Program-made: the position numbers and the translations under genes
Origin: DASXMX01 sp036794395
Lineage (GTDB): Bacteria > Planctomycetota > Phycisphaerae > Tepidisphaerales > Tepidisphaeraceae
Assembly (NCBI GenBank): GCA_036794395.1
Contig: DAIRGS010000275.1
Span: forward strand, 1-9,232
Reading direction: 5' to 3'
DNA length: 9,232 nt
The notes under the pieces: generated by a model
What the model was told of the DNA's origin: nothing
What the model saw: the letters and a program-made list of their open reading frames with translations, nothing else
The model's database searches: none
Shown: piece by piece, positions 5,756 to 9,232 of the stretch
How positions within the stretch are numbered: the first letter of the stretch is position 1
How the letters are laid out: each line of letters starts with the position of its first letter

Positions 5756-5834
5756 GTCATCCTGGAGCGCAGCGAAGGATCTGAAGTTCGAACGGTTCTC
5801 CGCAATCAGATCCTTCGCTGCGCTCCAGGATGAC
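5756..5834. repeat. 79-bp hairpin (REP-like) element, copy 2, inverted
   Basis: The arms (5756-5784 and 5806-5834) are identical in sequence to those of copy 1, and the loop (5785-5805) is also 21 nt. The loop matches the loop of copy 1 in reverse complement at about 16 of 21 positions, showing that this copy is in the opposite orientation. An outer 9-bp inverted repeat TGAAATCCT (5726-5734) and AGGATTTCA (5842-5850) surrounds it. It lies between the propeller gene and the hydrolase gene. Confidence 0.92.
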
Positions 5835-5883
5835 AATTCTGAGGATTTCAACAAAGCATATTTCTTTTACGATTAGCGTGAGA

Positions 5884-7467
5884 TTACTGCGGAACAACCT
5901 GGTAGCTGACGAACGCAAGGTACCGGCTATTGGGCGACCACGATGCCACGTTAATCGTGCCCTGGCCGCCGAACAGCTTGGCCAGCGGCGTGATCGCTTT
6001 GGTTTGAATATCCATGAGCTGAAGAGCGACGTCTTTGTTCTCAGGATGATCGCCGGCGCCTTTTTCGTAGGTCAGCAGAACAAGTTGCCTGCCATTGGGC
6101 GCGATATGTGGAAACCACGATTCGTGATCCGTGTCGGTGGTAATTTGCTCCGCGTTCGAGCCATCGGGGTGCATGCGCCAGATCTGCATGACGCCGGTGC
6201 GATCGGAATTGAAGTAAATGTATTTGCCGTCGGGCGAATACTCCGGCCCGTCGTCTTTTCCCGCGTCGGTGGTGAGGCGCTTCTCCGGCCCGCCTTCAAC
6301 GGGAACCGTGTAAATGTCGAAGTTTTTATTGCGCAGTCCGCAGAAGGCCAGCGTTTTCCCGTCGGGCGACCACCCGTGGAAATACGACGGCCCGGTCTCC
6401 GTAACGCGTTTGGGTTCTCCGCCGGCAACGGGGATGACCCAAACCAGTGAAGATCGTTGCCCCTTGACGCTTTGAGATTGGTCGCTGATGGCGAACAACT
6501 TGCCGTCGGCGGAGATGCCGTGGTCGTTATTGATTCGCGTGAGCATGCCCAGATCAATCAACTGCGGCGGCTTGCGATCGGGAACAGGCGGTGTGCCGGG
6601 CGGCTCAGCCTGCACTTTGTAAAGTTTGCCGTTGGTATTGAAGTAAAGCGTATTGCCGTTGTCCGGGAACCAGTTCGGCGCTTCGATCCTGCCCGGCTGC
6701 GTCACAACATACGCAACACGCCGATCCTTCGACTGCACATTGATTGTCTCCAGCGTGTTGATCAGAGTTGTCTTCCCTGAAGCAGCAGCCGGAGTAATCA
6801 ATTCGACATGCGAAAACGCAACTGTTTCAAGGCGGCCAGTGTTGTGCGCCGAGACCGCCAAGCCAATGTAAAAGTCGCCGGTGAGTTCAAGCTTGGTTGA
6901 GCCACCGGCCGGATGAAACTCTTCGCCAGGTCCGGCGATGGACATCGAAAAAGTGTTCCCCCGCTTTTCCAGCCGAAGCCGCTTTGGCCCGACGACATTG
7001 GATTGAACTTCATGCGTAACAGCGCCTTTGGCATCGCGCCACTGAAGCGACGTAAGCCCATCACCATGGGCCGCGGCATCCACGTAAACCGAATCCGAAT
7101 CCAGCGTCTGGCGGATCATCAGGCACGCCTTGCGGTGGTTGTCCGGCTTGCCGGTAGCGGGGGCGGTGCCGATGAAGTCGAACGTGGCACTGAAGGAAAT
7201 ATCCCCGCTCATTTTCTTAAACACATAATGAAAATGATCGGCCGCCGCCCACATGTTCTCCCCGCCGCCCGTAATCGTGTAAGTCTTCTTTTCCCCATCG
7301 AACGTTGCAGATCCCGCGCCCAGCGTCGAAGGTTTGCCAACGTCGGATTGATCCGTAAACACGCCGAGACCAGCGGGATCCGCACCGCGGGCCGGTTCGA
7401 GTGCAATGGTGCTTGCAAGCAGCCCCAGCCCAAATACGGCAAACCAACGTTTCGATCGACAACTCAT
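5884..7467 (-). CDS. Secreted DUF1349-like plus TolB-type beta-propeller protein
   Basis: This 527-residue protein begins with a signal peptide (MSCRSKRWFAVFGLGLLA, likely cut near ARGAD at 26-30). Residues about 33-225 look like a concanavalin-type beta-sandwich of the DUF1349/LamG-like class (GGGENMWAAADHFHYVFK, DISFSATFD, MIRQTLDSDSVYVDA). Residues about 245-527 hold six WD40-like PD40 repeats, for example GWSPDGKTLAF, EYSPDGKYIYFNSD and SWSPNSRYLAF, forming a TolB-type propeller. No catalytic residues can be named, so binding or sensing of polysaccharide is the likely role. A TTG at 7500 is in frame, but ATG 7467 has GGAG (7474-7477) six nt upstream and starts the signal peptide. It lies 33 nt after the PL22-like gene, probably in the same transcript. 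It is not the Pal-associated TolB itself, since no tol/pal genes are near. Confidence 0.85.
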   Translation of the reverse strand: MSCRSKRWFAVFGLGLLASTIALEPARGADPAGLGVFTDQSDVGKPSTLGAGSATFDGEKKTYTITGGGENMWAAADHFHYVFKKMSGDISFSATFDFIGTAPATGKPDNHRKACLMIRQTLDSDSVYVDAAAHGDGLTSLQWRDAKGAVTHEVQSNVVGPKRLRLEKRGNTFSMSIAGPGEEFHPAGGSTKLELTGDFYIGLAVSAHNTGRLETVAFSHVELITPAAASGKTTLINTLETINVQSKDRRVAYVVTQPGRIEAPNWFPDNGNTLYFNTNGKLYKVQAEPPGTPPVPDRKPPQLIDLGMLTRINNDHGISADGKLFAISDQSQSVKGQRSSLVWVIPVAGGEPKRVTETGPSYFHGWSPDGKTLAFCGLRNKNFDIYTVPVEGGPEKRLTTDAGKDDGPEYSPDGKYIYFNSDRTGVMQIWRMHPDGSNAEQITTDTDHESWFPHIAPNGRQLVLLTYEKGAGDHPENKDVALQLMDIQTKAITPLAKLFGGQGTINVASWSPNSRYLAFVSYQVVPQ

Positions 7468-7500
7468 ACTGTGCTCCGTGGTGAACCCGCAGTGCTCCAA

Positions 7501-8814
7501 CTACCGCGTCTTTTTGATCTCGACTGCATAAACGTGTCTTTGGCCGGGCGCGAACTGTCCGGTGAAGATCACCCATTTCTTGTCGGGCGTGATCGAGTTA
7601 TTGGGTTCGACGCCGCCGCGTGTACCCGTGACATAATTGTGCAGGTGCATGCTGACGAGCCTTTCGCTCTGGACCTTGCCATCCGGCTGAACGCGGAAGA
7701 GATTGATCCACATCCCTTCCGTCGAATAAGCCACCTGCGATGGATCGCCGCCATCGCTGGCGAACAGCGTGTCATCCCGCGAACTATTGAAATGAACGCC
7801 CCATGTATCGCGGGTAATGTGATAGCGCGTTTCTTTGCCGGTCTGAATATTGACGCCACCAATCCAGAAATCCTCGCTCCGCGGCATCTGCAGATCGAAC
7901 CACACGGTCTTCCCATCCCAGCTCCACCATTCGTGCCCGTTAATTTCCATATCCATGGATCGGCGATGAATCAGCCGCATGTCGGTGCCATCGGTGCGAA
8001 TTGTCCAACTGCGATCGACTTCGTGCCACGTCCCTTCGTGAGCGAAGAGCAACAGATTCGGATCGGCCGGGTTGAACTGCTGATGATCGGGATTCGCGTA
8101 CTGATATCCGCCGATGGTACGCCGCCCGGTTTTCAAATTGATGAACGAATATGCAGCCGGCTGCGGTGCGAGCGTGCCCCGCGCCAGGCGCTCTTCCTTG
8201 GCAACTGAGTATTGCTGATCCGGCCTAAGCTCCTCAAGCTTTTTCCCGGGAAACATCCGCTGAAGCTGCGGAACATCGGGACGCGTGGCCGGCCTTGGGG
8301 TCTTACCCGTGGGATCGATCGCCGCCTGCCCGCGCAGAAGCGTGTATCCAAACGTCTCATCGCAATTGATGATCGTGCTGACCGCGTTGGATACCTCGCG
8401 GCGCTCCAGCGTGTCAACGTTGACTGCGTAAACCAATCCGCCGCGTCCCTGGCCACTCGGGCGTGTCGCCGGCCCCCGTCCACCACGCGAAACGTAAACT
8501 TCCCGGCTGCGCCGCGCCATCTGTCCGCCGCCTGCCCCGGCCACGATCATCGTGAGTTTCTGCTCTGACGTTCCGATCGCAGCCACATCAATGGCAACAA
8601 CGCCGCCAGGCGTGTTGAAGATGAATTTATCGCCTTCAGGCGTATAGGCACTGTCGTGAAAATAAAGCGTTCGACTGCCCGTGTCGTCGGACAATCGTAT
8701 AACGCGATGTCCCGTATCCGCGTCCACCCACTCCCGCGGCGGCTCCAGTTGCTCCGCCAGCGTAAACGTACTGGCAATCAGAACCACGAGGAAAACACAC
8801 GCCTTTTGAAGCAT
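7501..8814 (-). CDS. Secreted oligogalacturonate-lyase-like (PL22-type) propeller protein
   Basis: This 437-residue protein has a signal peptide (MLQKACVFLVVLIASTFTLA, cut after Ala20). It resembles the PL22 family, seven-bladed propellers that cleave unsaturated or saturated digalacturonate by beta-elimination with a metal. The middle blades carry the family features: DHQQFNP with His244, fifteen residues before FAHEG (His259), RSWTIRTDG, and GHEWWSWDGKTVWF with His294. From memory, His244 would match the catalytic His and His294 a metal ligand of Yersinia Ogl. The usual late HPH metal motif reads EPN (403-405) here, so activity may differ. A low-complexity Arg/Gly insert (about 95-126) is unusual. 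ATG 8814 has GAGG (8823-8826) eight nt upstream. It is the first gene of the minus-strand set. Confidence 0.7.
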   Translation of the reverse strand: MLQKACVFLVVLIASTFTLAEQLEPPREWVDADTGHRVIRLSDDTGSRTLYFHDSAYTPEGDKFIFNTPGGVVAIDVAAIGTSEQKLTMIVAGAGGGQMARRSREVYVSRGGRGPATRPSGQGRGGLVYAVNVDTLERREVSNAVSTIINCDETFGYTLLRGQAAIDPTGKTPRPATRPDVPQLQRMFPGKKLEELRPDQQYSVAKEERLARGTLAPQPAAYSFINLKTGRRTIGGYQYANPDHQQFNPADPNLLLFAHEGTWHEVDRSWTIRTDGTDMRLIHRRSMDMEINGHEWWSWDGKTVWFDLQMPRSEDFWIGGVNIQTGKETRYHITRDTWGVHFNSSRDDTLFASDGGDPSQVAYSTEGMWINLFRVQPDGKVQSERLVSMHLHNYVTGTRGGVEPNNSITPDKKWVIFTGQFAPGQRHVYAVEIKKTR

Positions 8815-8989
8815 CGGTTAAACCTCGGATACGCCAGACAGACTGGTTGATTGCTCCGCCGGTAAGAATACGTAACCAAGCCGGGATTGTTGCCCATCCG
8901 GGACCTGCTCGTGGGGATTATGCAATACCTCAAACACGCGCCATGCCTCCGTTTACCTAAGGGCAATCGAATATGCCTTCTCCGGGAGA

Positions 8990-9175
8990 GCGAGGCTCCT
9001 GCCGAGCCAAGCTGCCCTGAAAAAAAACTAGGTCGGCAAACCTTGCTTGAGAGGCTCAGCCAAACCCGTCCTGCGCCAGTTGTAGTCGGTAGGAGACCAC
9101 GAGTTTCTGCGAACAAGCGAGTTTCTCAAATGAGGTTTGCCGACCTAGAAAAAAAACGCTCGGCGGGAGCCTCGC
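8990..9175. repeat. Outer hairpin repeat (GCGAGGCTCC type), apparently interrupted
   Basis: The 18-nt arms, GCGAGGCTCCTGCCGAGC (8990-9007) and GCTCGGCGGGAGCCTCGC (9158-9175), are inverted repeats with one deviation, which is a T-G wobble in the + sense (T9000 with G9165). I recognise this arm from memory as a frequent intergenic repeat in planctomycete genomes. If the inner 121-bp element and one A8 tract are removed, the arms enclose a 21-nt loop, giving a compact 57-nt hairpin. Confidence 0.7.
9028..9148. mobile_element. MITE-like 121-bp inverted-repeat element flanked by A8 direct repeats
   Basis: Perfect 16-bp terminal inverted repeats CTAGGTCGGCAAACCT (9028-9043) and AGGTTTGCCGACCTAG (9133-9148) are continued inward to give 30 paired positions (9028-9057 with 9119-9148) with one true mismatch and four G-U pairs. 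AAAAAAAA precedes it (9020-9027) and follows it (9149-9156), which would fit an 8-bp target-site duplication. It encodes no protein. It could equally be a structured RNA gene or a leader for a gene beyond the right edge. No second copy is present in this window. Confidence 0.5.
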
Positions 9176-9232
9176 ACTGGCCTGATGAAATCCCGTCCCT
9201 TTTCAACAATCGCGTTCGTCCAGGTTTTGTTG

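Larger units (their letters stand above)
8815..9232. other. 418-nt right-edge region without a recognised gene
   Basis: From 8815 to about 8989 I see the leader of the minus-strand operon but no convincing promoter: a CATAAT-like word near 8914-8919 on the minus strand lacks a good partner at -35. From 8990 to 9175 the region holds the nested inverted-repeat structure described separately. The last 57 nt show nothing recognisable. Short open frames here have no family features. Confidence 0.7.

Noticed and set aside
5702..5854. 51-residue N-terminal extension of the hydrolase
   Set aside because: It is read-through of the 79-bp hairpin element and would place the signal peptide internally.
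7468..7500. Heptad-like direct repeat GGAGCAC (7492-7498 and 7471-7477, 21 nt apart) in the spacer between the two propeller genes
   Set aside because: Only two units match, and intermediate units do not, so it is too weak to add to the heptad series.
6913..8208. 431-codon + strand open frame across the propeller and PL22-like genes
   Set aside because: It is antisense to two genes with clear signal peptides and domain motifs and has no recognisable features; a high-GC shadow frame.

Overview
This window probably comes from a moderately high-GC environmental bacterium, most likely a planctomycete, possibly of the Phycisphaerae type. That is an inference from several things together: the style of the ribosomal and RpoA proteins with long charged tails, a cluster of secreted carbohydrate-active-looking proteins (PL22-like lyase, TolB-type propeller with a lectin-like front, acetyl-esterase-like hydrolase), and intergenic DNA full of short repeats. 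No rRNA is present to settle the taxonomy.

Left part (about 1-3450, + strand): the distal end of the S10/spc/alpha ribosomal region, in the order rpmJ (L36), rpsM (S13), rpsK (S11), rpoA, rplQ (L17). A sigma70-like promoter lies just before rpmJ, and a 17-bp-stem intrinsic terminator follows rplQ. The gene rpsD (S4), commonly found between rpsK and rpoA, is absent; a 309-nt non-coding gap sits there. The four intergenic spacers are unusually long for such an operon (92, 89, 309 and 104 nt). Each contains its own tandem repeat with a period of exactly 7 nt and a different heptamer family. This is the most striking feature of the window.

Middle (about 3460-4830): an MFS permease gene on the + strand, cut off from the ribosomal operon by the terminator. 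It converges on a minus-strand gene set.

Right part (about 4830-8815, minus strand, read right to left): a PL22/oligogalacturonate-lyase-like secreted protein, a secreted DUF1349-like plus beta-propeller protein 33 nt downstream, then a secreted alpha/beta hydrolase. Together they look like a small extracytoplasmic polysaccharide (pectin- or xylan-type) processing set. The hydrolase gene is bracketed by two copies of a 79-bp hairpin element (perfect 29-bp arms, 21-nt loop) in opposite orientation.

Right edge (8815-9232): no gene was recognised. It holds a nested inverted-repeat structure, an 18-bp outer hairpin apparently interrupted by a 121-bp element with its own terminal inverted repeat and A8 tracts on both sides. 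All wobble positions in the stems are G-U on the + strand, so it could be a MITE-like insertion, a structured RNA, or both.
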